Source of the DNA: Silurus meridionalis
Lineage: Eukaryota; Chordata; Actinopteri; Siluriformes; Siluridae
Assembly: GCF_014805685.1 (NCBI RefSeq)
Contig: NC_060904.1
Span: 14,025,811-14,089,810 of the forward strand
Direction: 5' to 3'
Length of the DNA: 64,000 nt
Shown: positions 23,107-34,695 of the stretch, piece after piece
Layout of the letters: every line of letters starts with the position of its first letter
Position numbering within the stretch: the stretch's first letter is position 1
Notes under the pieces: generated by a model
Database searches by the model: none
Seen by the model: only the letters and a program-made list of their open reading frames with translations
What the model was told of the DNA's origin: nothing
Program-made: the position numbers and the translations under genes

Positions 23107-23724
23107 TAGGGATGTTAATCTCTATAACTGAGGCCGATGCGATTCTATTGCGATGCAGTGGGATACGATTTAGATTTGATTCAACACAATGCGATTCAAT
23201 GCAATATGATACCATGAAGAAATATGATGCCGTGCAAATCAATATGGTACAGACACATAGTTCCATTTTATTTCTTCGGTTCTTACAGACAGCAAATCGT
23301 CAATTTACTTAAGTGCCTTCTGACTTCTGTCACAAACATGACTTTATAGTGCAAAAAATAAAACCAGATGTTCGTTTCCAGTTCTGTCTGCAGGAAGTTA
23401 CATCTCTACCTCTGCCATGTTAATCTGTATTCTATGTGACTCTTAGGACACGCCTCGGTTTCCGTAGCTTTGTGATACGTCATATTCATGTAGCAGCAGC
23501 GGTGCTGAGAGAACGCGCTCGAGAAAAATCAATCTACATATAAAAGAATGGTCACAAACTCTTAGCCACTTTCTAAATAAATAAATGTTTTTTTTTTTAC
23601 CGATGCAAGTATGTTAGAAAATGCATCACGATACAAATGGCAACTTGTATCCAATGCACACTTTTTTAAATCGATGCATCACATTGTCAACTTTTATACC
23701 AATGCACTGATGTGACTATCCCTA
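23107..23724. mobile_element. hAT-type non-autonomous DNA transposon (618 bp)
   Basis: The termini are inverted: TAGGGATG at the left and the complement of TAGGGATA at the right. They are flanked by a perfect 8-bp direct repeat ATGCACAC (23099-23106 and 23725-23732). An 8-bp duplication and a TAGGG-type end are hallmarks of the hAT superfamily. The interior near both ends is rich in 'gatgca/gatgcgat' motifs, which act as subterminal repeats. No transposase frame remains. Confidence 0.92.
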
Positions 23725-23734
23725 ATGCACACTG

Positions 23735-24820
23735 TCACACTGCAAAAAATTGTTCAGGAATGGTCTGAGGAACAAGACAAAGTTCTGACCTGACATCCAC
23801 ATTCCTTAGATCTCATGATCCCATGGGGGTCTCACCTCACAAAAGATCGGCGGCTAACGTAATCTGAGGTCTCGTGGGAGTCCCGGCTTCAGTGAATCAG
23901 AGATGTTAAGGGGTGTACACAGTATTAGGGAAATTAATTCTTGCGTGGACAGAAAAATAAAACAAGATGCAAACAGATTTTTTTTTTTTTGCAGTATGTG
24001 TTCATATTCAGCAATGGTTTTATCAAGGTGTTTTCTCCTTTGCTTTCTCCTTTCACTTCACTCTCTGGATTCGCAGTGTTAGCATGACAGACTTAACATG
24101 TGGCTGAAATCCCTCTGGGTGTGAATGCTGGCGGAAAGAACGTGAAAGTGAGAAAGTAATAGATATGAGCATCACCGACACACACAACCCATCTGTCTTG
24201 TACTACCTCTGACTCTGACCTCAGCAAAATGTGCAAGGCTACAGCGCTGTTGTTGTTTTCTGCATTGATGTCGCCTTATTGGTAATTGTAGGGTAATTTC
24301 TGTTTATGCAAGCACACAAAGCAAGCACTCGACACACTCCTCCGTTCTGAGGCGTCATGGGACGCGCTCTTTTAATTAGAGCTCACATAGGGTGGGAGCT
24401 GGTGCGGGTGGTGCTATTGTCGTTGCGAGTGCAGCTGTTGCTTTTGTTTACTTCTCTTGATGCCGAGGCTGGAGATTAGCCATGCAATCTTTCTCTCTCT
24501 CTTTATCTCTCCACTTGTTCTCACTTCACTCTCTGAAAGTAATAGATGGTCCGAACACTAATGATTGACATCTCCTCAGCCCTGTCTGCAGAATGAAGGC
24601 TGCTTATTACATATTGAACACAAAGAACAAATTAGAGTAATTCTGAAGTCATTTCTATGCCAAAACTGCTATTTTGACACAGCAGCAACACAAACAGTTG
24701 GCAGAACCACAAACAGTTACTGAAGTATTATGGACTGTAATTATACACTAATTTTCACTTGCTTCACTTGTGTAGCTGCGTTTAAAGTAAATGAGATTTC
24801 TGGTCATGTGATACAGTTTG
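23735..24820. other. No gene recognised
   Basis: Unassigned. 24330-24480 is GC-richer, repeat-free and contains 'ttttaattagagctcaca' (a homeodomain-like TAATTA core). It is a possible but weak regulatory candidate. Confidence 0.35.
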
Positions 24821-24821
24821 A

Positions 24822-24995
24822 TGTTGTAGGGAGGTGGGAGCTCCGCGGTGAAGGCGTTGGACTCTGGATCGGAAGTTCACAAGTTCAAATCCCAGCATCA
24901 CCAAGCTCGGCCCCCTTGAGCAAGGCCTTTAACTGTCAACTGCTCAGTTGTAAGTCGCTCTGGATAAGGCGTTTGCCAAATGCCGTATATGTTAG
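24822..24995 (+). mobile_element. tRNA-derived SINE, alpha tail
   Basis: Head 'aggtgggagctccgcggtga', B-box-like 'aagttcaaatcccagcatca', body 'gagcaaggcctttaactgtc'. Alpha tail 'taagtcgctctggataaggc' and 'gtttgccaaatgccgtatat' complete. Confidence 0.85.
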
Positions 24996-25289
24996 AACTA
25001 TACATGTTGTTACCAGGTGTGTGAACAAACTGACTGAATTTCATTTTATTTGCAAGGACAAAACATTACAGTGACTTAGTGGCTTTTGCTCAGGGTGAAG
25101 ATTTTTACTGATCTTCATTCAATATAATACATGAAAAACAAATCCACAAAAGATCAAGTTTACAGCAAGGTCAAATGTTTGAAACAGGTTTATCCGTTCC
25201 TGTTGGAAGTATAAAGACTTTTTGGCTGAGGTGGAATCACCGGTAATGTGGGTGCAAATGTTTTATCCAAAGTGACAAATATTTAGTTG

Positions 25290-25500
25290 CTAGTTTAGTA
25301 GTAAAGGTTCTGGGTTCCTATTCTAAAAGTTGGTGGTCCGACCTCTGGTATTGCCAAGCTACCCATTTTTGGGGCCCTTAAGGAAGACTCTTAAACCTCG
25401 GTGCTCCAGGGGTGCGGTATCCTTTGCTGACTCTAAACTCTGACCCCAGTTTAGTAAGATCAATGGGATATATAGAGTTTTGCTGTGCTATAAAAAAGAG
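25290..25500 (+). mobile_element. tRNA-derived SINE, beta tail, diverged
   Basis: 'tagtagtaaaggttctgggt', 'ccgacctctggtattgccaa', 'aggaagactcttaaacctcg', then the beta tail 'tgactctaaactctgacccc' 'agtttagtaag' and 'aaatgtgacaagtataaatt'. Older than the copy at 14268 by its divergence. Confidence 0.7.
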
Positions 25501-25958
25501 TAAATGTGACAAGTATAAATTTCCTTTCTCTTCTTTCTCTTTGACTTTTTCTCTGAACTAGCTGAGAGCTGTAACTAATGAGCTTGATTTTTTAATATAT
25601 ATTTCAGTTAGTTAATGAGCTTCATCTCGGCATGGCTCTAGCTAGATATGATCTGCATTTCATCTGCTAGTTTTTCTGCATGTTTCGAACTGGGATTCTA
25701 TTCTTGTGCCTGGCGTGTGTCTTCCAGGTCACTGGACATACCACTGGTGGTGCTGAATAGATGTCAAGGGATGAACAGATTTAGAGAGGATGTGGTGGTG
25801 CATCTGAGTTCTGAGACTAACTCAAGCGGAAAAAAGATGTAGCTGACATCGCCTCTGGCTTCTCACTGAACTGTTTATCCAGTATGGTAAATGTCGGACT
25901 TGAAGGTCTTCTCACTTGATAGTGCTACATTTTTCATTTATTGTCAGGGGACTGTATG

Positions 25959-26067
<109 letters not shown>

Positions 26068-26069
26068 GT

Positions 26070-26785
26070 TGCTCAGAGAATGACACAGTGCAGCTGAGCA
26101 CAAGAAAATCATTAGCCAATATTTTTTGTATGTTTGTGCTAACAGGCACCGATTAATGAGGAGAGAGGAAGGGCATCCTTTTGAACTGATAGCAGAATCT
26201 GTTCTGTGATATTGGACAGTTTTCAAAATCATTATATTCAGACAGTCTTATAAATGAGACATTTATGTAACCCCATATCTTATTTAATGTGTATTAAGAT
26301 CACGATAATATCTGAAATGTTATAAAAGTAATATACATGAATGATTATTTGCATTACGAAGGTTGGTTTTTTTAGCAAGTATATCATATTTTTTCACAAA
26401 GTAATCATGAGACAGGTTTACAGGTATCATAATAAATAGGGTACTAAAGCAGGCCCACTGGAATAAAAAAATACTGCATCAGTGCATATTCACTGAAAGC
26501 TCATATATCCACAAATATTTCAAACAATATGTGTTATGTTTCATTCAGTGATGTTCAAGCATTTGCTAATAATTTTTCCATACTTGACCAGACAAAGTTT
26601 TTATAAGAAAAGATGCTGATTCATTGGCTCATGTGTCAATGATAGTCATATTTTAAATTAGCTTGATTTAATCGCAATAATATATGATACACAATTACAG
26701 GCATTATACATGATACTGGATAGTAGTCATTTTAGTAAAGACTGATTATATAATAATACACAATGGACTAACGAACAGTAAAGAA
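26070..26785. other. No feature recognised
   Basis: Very AT-rich sequence grading into the minisatellite-like region. Confidence 0.5.
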
Positions 26786-26789
26786 ACCT

Positions 26790-27840
26790 AAAATACATAT
26801 ACAATTCTGTAAAGGTACATAATACATGTAAGATACATACAAATTAATAAGAAAAAATTGTAAAATAACTGTACATGATACTCTAAAATGTTGTAAAATA
26901 CTGTAAAAACTCGTTATAGTACTTTTTTGTAAAATATGGTTAAGATACATGATGCAGTAAAGTATAATTAAATAGAGTTAAGGTACATAATACTGTAAAA
27001 TATAGTTAAATGGTGTAAAGTTTCAGTATACTGAAAGGTTTTGTATAAAACTGTAAAATATCAAGTTACAGTAAAGTATGGTAGCGATACATGACACAGT
27101 AAATTATAATTAAATAGAGTAAAGATACATGTTTCTGAATAGAGAAATACTGTAAAGGTACATGGTACTGTCAAGTATTGTAAAACATACTGTAAAGGTG
27201 CATGATACTAATATTGTAAAGTTCTCAAGATGCTGTAAAGTATTATAAAATATAATAAAGATACATGATGTAGTAAAGTATAATTAAATATGGAGTAAAA
27301 ATAGAGTTATGTTACATAATACTGTAAAATATAGTTAAATAGTGAAAGTTTCAGTATACTGAAAGGTTTTGGTTAAAACTGTAAAATATCAAGTTACAGT
27401 AAAGTATGGTAGCGAAACATGACAGTAAATTATAATTAAATAGAGTAAAGATACATGATTCTGAATAGAGAAATACTGTAAAGGTACATGGTACTGTGAA
27501 GTATTGTAAAACATACTGTAAAGGCACATGATACTAATATTGTAAAGTTCTCAAGATGCTGTAAAGTATTATAAAATATAATAAAGATTCATGATGTAGT
27601 AAAGTATAATCAAATAGAGTAAATGTACATGATGCTGTAAAGTATAGTAAAACATATAGATACAAAAAATAGCTAAATATAGTACAGTTGAATGTCATAG
27701 TAAATTAGCCAAATATGCTAATATAGTATTAAATGTGACACCTGATATAGTAATCATGTGAACATGTGATAAAGTTAAGTAAAGCAAAGTGTGGTTAAAT
27801 ACAGTAAAGATATAGAGTATAATACAGTATTGTTCATAGT
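26790..27840 (+). repeat. AT-rich minisatellite-like array of TACTGTAAAG units
   Basis: Dozens of degenerate units built from 'tactgtaaagta', 'gatacatgatactgtaaa' and 'agttaaatagagtaaag' recur at irregular 20-45-base spacing. There is no open frame. A higher-order duplication sits inside at 26941-27600. Confidence 0.8.
26941..27600 (+). repeat. Tandem duplication, two units of about 326 bp
   Basis: The landmark 'tttcagtatactgaaaggtt' occurs at 27021 and 27349 (offset 328) and 'gttctcaagatgctgtaaag' at 27221 and 27547 (offset 326). The landmarks between keep the same order with few changes, so this is a recent direct duplication of already repetitive DNA. Confidence 0.9.
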
Positions 27841-27842
27841 CC

Positions 27843-27895
27843 TGCATTTGCATTTATATTTTTGCCATTTGGCAAATGCACTTATCCACACCAAC
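27843..27895 (-). mobile_element. SINE alpha tail fragment
   Basis: 'gcatttatatttttgccatt' and 'tggcaaatgcacttatccac' are a diverged complement of the alpha SINE tail. Confidence 0.5.
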
Positions 27896-27965
27896 ATACA
27901 GTACAGAAGTGTGCTTTGAAAAAATATATCCTGATACTAGTTCATTAGGACACAGACTAAGCGTA

Positions 27966-27997
27966 CCTTCTTCTTCTTCTTTCGGCTGCTCCTATGG
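27966..27997 (-). mobile_element. Inverted LINE/SINE-Glu 3' tail
   Basis: 'cttcttcttcttctttcggc' 'tgctcc' is the complement of the tail 'ggagcagccgaaagaagaag'. Only the last ~30 bases are present, head to head with the LINE fragment that follows. Confidence 0.65.
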
Positions 27998-28004
27998 ATA
28001 TATC

Positions 28005-28205
28005 GGTAGGAGAATACTGATAATGGAGCCACCAGAAAGGAGAAAAAGAGGAAGACCAAGGAGGAGGTTTATGGATGTGCTGAGGGAAGACATGCAGGTA
28101 GTTGTTGTGAAAGAGGCAGATGTAGAGGACAGGGGGGTATGGAGAAGAATGGTCCGTTGTGGCGACCCCTAATGGGAGCAGCCGAAAGAGGTAGAGGTAG
28201 AAGAA
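28005..28205 (+). pseudogene. LINE ORF2 C-terminal fragment (RTE-like) and 3' tail
   Basis: Translation gives PPERRKRGRPRRRFMDVLRE, then DMQVVVVKEADVEDRGVWRR and MVRCGDP before the stop at 28170-28172. This basic RGRPRRR...W-R-R ending is typical of the C-terminus of RTE/BovB-like LINE reverse transcriptases, which copy their own RNA into the genome from its 3' end. The reverse transcriptase and endonuclease domains are absent (5' truncation, usual for LINEs). The last codons and stop lie within 'tgtggcgacccctaatggga', the tail also found on the SINE-Glu elements. Clade assignment is an inference. Confidence 0.8.
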
Positions 28206-28209
28206 TAGA

Positions 28210-29940
28210 CCATATGTGCAGACATACAGAGGAATCGATTCTCTCTCTTCAATTGTTTACATTGTCAATGCAGTATAGAAAGTTTGTAAAGGCAATCAGT
28301 GCAATATCAGCAGTTCAGTGCAATATAGAACAGATTTTTTTATGAGGTATCAGCAGTGTACTTGTAATAAATTGACATGTAATGTAAGACTTAAAAATAC
28401 TGAAGTTCTGAGTTTAAGGCATTTGTAAGGTGCAAGACTGATAGCAGCAGAATGACAGTAGTACAGCAGTAAAGACTGTAATGTGTAAAAGTGCAATAGT
28501 GTCAGATTTAAAGAATATGTACATGAAACGGTTTTTAAACAGGTGTTTGTTAACAGGTCCATTTGTACATTTTCTGTAACCTAATTAAAATGTACAATAC
28601 TTTATACTGCTAAAGTAACTTTACTGTACTTTACTTATTGTTCAATTACTGTATATTTACTATGATTTACTGTGTCATTTACATAGTAAGTGTACATGTG
28701 CATATATAGACCTGTTCATATAAATTATCAGTTTCATGACTGACAAATATATTGACTGATGATAATTTAGAAATAAAAACACTTTATTAATTATCATCAT
28801 TATCATGACAATTATGCTCCGTATTGATTTACAGTTTCATCAAATTCAGTTACCGCAGCTGAGCTCCACTTGTAATTAACAATCAACGCTCAGTGCTGGT
28901 GATGAAGATGATCATCGCCTCTGTTGCATAACTACGCCAAGGAACTTCTTCCTCTACATCAGATCTGGTGGCTGTAAATCGTGCGGTTGTCAGCTCTTTT
29001 TTTGTGTTTTTGGCTGACACTGAGAAGGAAAGAATTGCTGGAAAGATTGTTTCACTCGTTCTGCATTCTTTTTTTAGCCCTGAGTGAGCACTTGGGTTCC
29101 AGCAGGAGAATCCAGTGCTTTAAGAGAAAGAGGGTGATTGAGGGTGATGAATGTGAGCGCGTTGGAGTCTTTAGTCCTTCAGGAATCTTTCTTTCGCTAT
29201 GCAGGAGACATGCTTTATAAGTGGAAGAAATACGGCACTCACTTTTCCTACAAGTCCCTCAGTATTTTTATTTTTTTTTGCCTGTAATATCTTGTAGCCT
29301 CTTAATATTTTCTGTCACATCCATTTCTCTTTATACCTCAGGGAGAGACCTTATTCAAGGGTGCAATGGAATGCATTGGGAAGTCTGGTGATTTCAAAAC
29401 CTGCAGGTTTCTGATATAAAACCATGAAGCTGCATGAACTCTTTGGTGCTCTGCCGTAGATTGAAGCCACTGAAGCAGAAGTGGTTGAGTTAATTGCGTG
29501 ATAATTGCATTAATGTGTTCACTATTTTCAAGAGATTTAACTTGCTTGAGAGATTAGTTTGTCCAAATGTAAGTTAAAAATTGTTAACTGGCTGTAATTT
29601 TTTAAATCCCTGAGACTGCGGGCACTCATCAATTCCCTATTCCACTGTAGAAATAGCCTTTAGTAATCACCGAACTACCTACCATTTACTAAATCTAATA
29701 ATTCGGCAGGGAATAGAAATATGTAGTATAATAACTGGGTATAATAGCAGTGTTATAATAGCAAAAATAAAGAGCAATAATGGTCCCATGAATTCATGTT
29801 TTACTTGCATCTCTCCAAAGCACCACTTATTAACATACATCAATGATTCAAGTGAAAATACAAAGTTGTTACGTGTCTTTAATTATGTACTTTCAATTGA
29901 AGGTATAAGGATGCATGCTAACTATAGCTGTATCCGTGCT
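28210..29940. other. No gene recognised
   Basis: Unassigned AT-rich DNA. It includes a purine/pyrimidine-mixed part at 28850-29220 with a short open frame lacking any family signal. Confidence 0.45.
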
Positions 29941-29944
29941 CCCA

Positions 29945-30186
29945 ATCTATCTTTCTTTCGGCTTCTCCCATTAGGGGTCGCCACAGGGATCATCCGCATG
30001 TTTGATTTGGCAAATGTTTTTACGCTGAATGCCCTTCCTAAAGCAACCCTCCCCATTTATCCGGGCTTGGGACCGGCACTAAGTCTTGTGCAACCCTAAT
30101 GGCTGGAGTTGGTTCCCTGCCCAGGGATCGAACCCAGGCCGCAGCGGTGAGAGCGCCGCATCCTTACCACTAGACCACCAGGGAAC
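29945..30186 (-). mobile_element. SINE-Glu, essentially full length
   Basis: On the minus strand it starts with a tRNA-Glu-like head: 'ggttccctggtggtctagtg', 'gtaaggatgcggcgctctca', then a B-box 'gggttcgatccctgg'. The body 'cggcactaag...gggagg...aagggcattcagcg' follows, then the tail 'gtggcgacccctaatgggag' 'aagccgaaagaaag'. Internal A and B boxes look intact enough for RNA polymerase III recognition, but activity is not shown. Confidence 0.9.
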
Positions 30187-30261
30187 CTTTGCTGCAAATC
30201 GAACAACTGGTAAATATGTCATGTAGGATCTGTTGTTATTGAAAGATGAACAAAGATGGTG

Positions 30262-30330
30262 GAAGGTGGTAGCTCAGGGGTTAAGGCACTGGATTTGGGA
30301 TTAGCACCTAGTCACTCATAGCAGGGGTCA
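30262..30330 (+). mobile_element. SINE head fragment
   Basis: 'ggtggtagctcaggggttaa' 'ggcactggatttgggatt' matches the tRNA-like head of the alpha/beta SINEs. Body and tail are missing. Confidence 0.6.
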
Positions 30331-30334
30331 TAAG

Positions 30335-31008
30335 GAAGTAAGAACGAAGAAAACCAAGAGATATTTTACAATACAAAAAATGTCTGAAGGATGTCTGTGC
30401 AATCATCTGACCTCACTGTGCTGTGCATTTTGATGTCACATGTCCGTGTTGCGAGAGTTTTACTATTTCCCGTATTCCGTTGGTTACATCGTATGGCATC
30501 AATATGGAATCCAGGGGCGACTGTCCACAAGTGTTTCCATATTTCCAAAATGTAAGCATTTTTATTAAAGTTGATTGGTTAATGAGCATCACTCATTCAC
30601 CTCCCCTGACTGTGCTGAGTGTTTTGACATGTCACACGCTCTTGTCGGTGCATGTTGGATATCATACTATTTTGCAAAATTGATATGTTCAAATCTATTC
30701 ATATTGTACTAGCTCACTGATGAGTAGGTTGTACATGGCTCTAGTTAAATTTGAAGCATAATGCAAACTTCATAACACATAAATCAGGCTCTGGAATAAT
30801 TTATTACAGGATTAAACACTAAGTGGAGTCCATTTAGCGAGGTGCCTTATGGATTTTCTTTCCAGACATGAGCAGCGTCGCTTGGACAGGACTGCTGATT
30901 AGGTAGAAATCGGAGATGTTGCATTGTGTAACTTGCCCTCACTTACAGCTAATGTTCATGCCGGATTTACATTTAACATCCCTCATTTGTAAGCATTTTA
31001 GTCATCCT
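30335..31008. other. No feature recognised
   Basis: Unassigned. Confidence 0.5.
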
Positions 31009-31012
31009 AGTA

Positions 31013-31421
31013 CAGTCAGACCCCGACCTACAACCACTCGACTTATAACATTTCGGAGATACGACAATCACCTCAGACTTTTAAAATAAAAAAAAACGAA
31101 GAAAAAATTCAAAATTTTTCCATGAAAATGTTCAAAATTCTCGCGCAGTAAGTAGATTTGACAACGCCGAAAACAGTGTGGGGAAGAAGTATGTCTGGCA
31201 GGCATGCATTTTGGGTATCAGAGATGCTCTAGTTGGCGTGCCCTCGCATAGTTCAGATGTGTTCAGAGTGATTTTGTGCGTTCTGGTATTTTGTGAAATG
31301 ATTTTACTCTTTGCTGCTTTATTTAACGTCGGAACGCATCATAGAGTAGTCACTCTTCTCGACTTGCGACCTGATGGGTTTTTCAGTCCCTATCTACTGT
31401 ACGTAAATAGGGGTCTACCTG
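31013..31421. mobile_element. P-family DNA transposon, 409 bp, copy 1
   Basis: Inverted ends: left CAGTCAGACCCCGACCTACA, right the complement of CAGGTAGACCCCTATTTACG. TA lies on each side (31011-31012, 31422-31423). TA target sites and CAG ends fit a pogo/Tigger- or mariner-like MITE. The open frame 31178-31486 across it has no recognisable transposase motif. Confidence 0.75.
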
Positions 31422-31489
31422 TACAATATTTCTGTATATCCAGATTAGTTAGAAAGCTGGTTCCAGAGTATGAAGTTCTGTCATGATAC

Positions 31490-32200
31490 TTCTGATCTGA
31501 AGCGAGGAGACAGAGCCAAAAATGAGGACTAAATAAAAACAACATTGACTAAGAGACGTTCATTATTGGTCAGAAATACAGCGATGGAAAGAAGCGTAGA
31601 AATATTGGCCAACTGTGAGTAGAAATCACAAAATAGAGCCTTTCGTTCAGTTGGTACGCAGTGGAGTCGAATCAGAGTTGAAATTCACTGAAGATGGAGC
31701 TCACAAAAATGTAATCAGAAACAGACAGTGATCATGTGATGAAGCAAAACGTGAGGTGGAATCAAAGTCAAAAATCAGACCAGACAAAGCACTAGGCTTT
31801 GTCTGAAACACTTTTGGAACACAAAATCCGAAACCACAAAAGATGATCACAAGCAGACTCTGTATTTCTAGTATTCCAAAAACAAGAACTGAGGGAATAC
31901 GTCGCAAAGAATTATTGAGCCTGGTCTCTTTATAGTGTGAGCATATGTATGTGTTTTAATGGTGTGTATCTTGGTGGATGGAATCGCTGGAGTGGATGGA
32001 ATATAGAGTTTGTGGTTGCCATGTTTAAAGGCTGCAATCCGGATTCGAAAGGCTGCTGTAGCTTGACAGAACAACTTTGGTCAACCAAGTTATGCCCAAA
32101 AGAACCACACTGGGCATTAAAAGGAAACTTATCAGGGGTTAGATCCAAAAACATTAGTCATCTAGTAAATCTTGTTAAATCACTTGACTTATTGAATTTT
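31490..32200. other. Unassigned; possible old repeat
   Basis: Purine-rich sequence with many 'gaaaccaca/aatcagac/agaaacaga' patches, like the flank of fish LTR-derived repeats, but without a second copy or ends in this window. Confidence 0.3.
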
Positions 32201-32205
32201 GAATA

Positions 32206-32620
32206 CAGATGGTCTCCGAATTCTGATTTTTTGATGGCATTCCGAATTTTTTTTTTTTAATATTTCATTTTCCCGCGTTGTAGTCAGTGATCCAGTTTAG
32301 TTGTCTCTGTGTTAAAGCGCAATATTTGTTTGTGTGTGTGTTTTTGGTGACAGTGAAACAGAACGTGTCCGGCTCCCCCCTCCACTCATGAAGTGATGTT
32401 CGTCCATGCACTTGTTGAAAATATACAGTAAAGTTTATACATTACGGTGCTGTAAATGGCTTTGTTTTGCTAAATTATGTACTGTCATTTGTTGAATTTT
32501 TTAAAAATTACAGAATACTACCCCATACTAATGACTCCTGGATAAGCTAGGCCATGTCTCGACTTTTCAATATACCAAGGAGTCATCAGAAAGCATCTCC
32601 ATCGTAAGTCGGGGACTACT
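32206..32620. mobile_element. P-family DNA transposon, copy 2
   Basis: Left end 'cagatggtctccgaattctg' and right end 'catcgtaagtcggggactac' are diverged inverted copies. The interior 'ctgtaaatggctttgttttg' matches copy 3 ('ctgtgaattgctctgttttg', about 35907). The subterminal 'taggccatgtctcgac' is shared with 36175 and 44239. Confidence 0.7.
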
Positions 32621-32624
32621 TTTA

Positions 32625-33115
32625 TTGTAGGACCAAAGCTGCATCACTTTTAGTACTATTTTGAAATAAGCATGATGAATTTTAGTCCTGATCTCAGTAA
32701 TAATAAAAAAAAAACGTAATTGAAAATTAATGAGCAGCTACAAATCCTCATAAGAATTATTTTTTTCATCTTTAAAGAGCAATGAGTTTTAATATAGCTG
32801 ATAACATGTACAGTATATAGTCTACCTGCATTTAACTCAAGGTCTGAGAACATAAATTACTGCTTCCTGAAAAACCTTGAAATATTAAAACAGTAATTAA
32901 TAATTAATCATTATTTTATACTGCAAATATAATCCTAATATACTGTATAAACAGCATTATGTGAACAGGGACTAAACATACAGATGTGCTTTCAGGAATG
33001 TAAATACAGTACATTTTTTATGAGACAAGTGGTGTAAAAGATCACAGATTGGATAAAATAAAAATCGAAAATGACCAAAATGTACACAATACTAAATACT
33101 AAATTTTAATTTTGT
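32625..33115. other. No feature recognised
   Basis: AT-rich spacer. Confidence 0.5.
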
Positions 33116-33119
33116 ATGT

Positions 33120-33300
33120 GTGCAATATAAAATATTAATAATAATATTATTATTATTAATATAAAAGGAGAAGGCCTAATTATAATAATGAATAATGTTA
33201 ATTATATTAGTAATAATATTATTACAGTAGTCATTAATAATAATATGACAGTAACATTATAAATAAAAATTATTTTATACATTATTATTATTTTTATTCG
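33120..33300. repeat. AT-rich degenerate (TAA)n/(ATT)n tract
   Basis: Low-complexity sequence of 'attaataataatattattat' type, both trinucleotide polarities mixed. Confidence 0.85.
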
Positions 33301-33479
33301 AATTATTTGTTTTATAACAGATTATTCCCAGACTGTGCTGTGTATAAGAAGATCCGAGTTTACGCACACACCTGCCCGTTTTTATCTATGCGTTTGTAAT
33401 TGCTGTCCTAAAAAGCTCACATGACGCTGTAATAAACTTGATCTTTGTGTACCCTGCCTGCTCCGCTATCTCCTCCGTT

Positions 33480-33835
33480 GCTAACGGTTTCCTTTTGCAA
33501 ATGGTATGTATCTGATGCGGTGTCACTCAGTGCAGCCAGTGACCCGCTTACACGTGGACCTCGACATTCTCCTCACCACTCCAGCACGGATTCTGGCTCC
33601 TCTGTTGATTTACAGAGCGTAGAGACGGATGCATTAGGCGATATCTTTCGGAGTGAGCGCACACCCGTCTGTCCGTCCTCATAAACAACGATGAAACAGA
33701 CCGTCCTCGTCCATGCAAATGATAGTGCTGTCTGGTGCAGAATGTCACCTACCGCCGTTCTTTGTCGCCGGATTAAACCGAGGCCGTGATAAGGTTAATG
33801 ATTGAATGGAAGGGGAGGAGGGCAGCAGAATAAAC
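33480..33835. promoter_or_regulatory. Candidate conserved non-coding patch
   Basis: An island with higher GC, no repeat match and low internal redundancy, in AT-rich surroundings. It includes 'cacctaccgccgttctttgt' and 'gtgataaggttaatgattga' (a GATAAG core beside a TTAATGATT core). The open frame 33445-33684 could make it an exon, with a possible acceptor 'tgtcactcag' at 33532, but no donor follows. Regulatory use is only an inference. Confidence 0.25.
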
Positions 33836-34039
33836 ACGCCGTAACAGAAACACAGGTATAACTCAGAAATAGTCAGGCTTTGAGAATAGAAGGTCTTACT
33901 TTAAAACTTTTGTGTTCTGTGTATTGTTTAGAAAAGGATGCTACATAGCAAAAGCTGTCTCCTTTGTCTTTTTAAACTGTTCAGCTGCAAAAATGACCTT
34001 ATCCTTGTTTCCCAGCACTCAGTAAGGAGCAATCAGTGG

Positions 34040-34420
34040 TACACAATCCATGTACTTCATTAAAAGTAGAGATACAGTTGGTAAAAGTAAAAGAGTAAAA
34101 GTACTTTATGTTCCTATTATAATTTTTTGTCACAAGACCCTTTGCTAAATCAACTCAATCTATGTAAAAAGACTTACTCTTAAAACACCAATCTATTAAT
34201 AGAATGATATTAATGAGACAAACACTGATTGATATTTATTAAAATGACTATAAGACCAAAACCTTCTTTTCAACTAATTCAAAATCAACTACTTTATCGT
34301 TCAAATAAGGCCACAGGTGTTATAGTTATAGTCAGGGTTTCTTCAATCATTTATTTCCCACACAATGTTTTGCTTGCTGTTGAACTGTATGTTTGTGCTA
34401 AGTAGATACCACCAAGCGGC
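34040..34420 (+). mobile_element. H-family repeat, copy 1
   Basis: 'cagtggtacacaatccatgt', 'taaaagtagagatacagttg', 'ctattaatagaatgatatta', 'aacactgattgatatttatt' and 'gctgttgaactgtatgtttg' recur in order at 45915-46345 and, inverted, at 39220-39640. The CAGTGG start is hAT-like, but no target duplication was found. No coding frame. Confidence 0.7.
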
Positions 34421-34429
34421 CCTCAAAAC

Positions 34430-34694
34430 AAGTTCAAAACAGAGCGGTGGCTTGCTGGGTTCTTGACTAGTTTTTATTCACTCATAAATAGAAAGGAATT
34501 GTTTTTTTGGCGGAATGTAGTTGAGCAAAAACCAAACCCGTGGCCGGTGATATGGAGTTAAATTTGGTTTTGCGGTTTTAATGACCTCCAAGGAAAGCTT
34601 TCACCATGACATGAATAAATCGAAACCTTATGCTTGGTGCTTTGTATTTTGCGAGCTTATAAATCCACGTCTCTGCTTTTTTTTTCTTCAAACA
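34430..34694. other. Intron 3' part upstream of the exon
   Basis: No repeat recognised. It ends with a long pyrimidine run (about 34675-34690) and AAACAG, forming the acceptor of the exon at 34696. Confidence 0.6.
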
Positions 34695-34695
34695 G

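Noticed and set aside
26790..27840. CRISPR-like array
   Set aside because: Units are degenerate, spacing is irregular, there are no unique spacers or cas genes, and the host is a vertebrate.
29945..30186. tRNA-Glu gene
   Set aside because: The tRNA-like head is followed by a SINE body and LINE tail and occurs in several copies; it is a SINE promoter, not a tRNA gene.
31178..31486. 102-codon frame as a transposase
   Set aside because: Lies across a non-autonomous P element and shows no DDE or helix-turn-helix motif.
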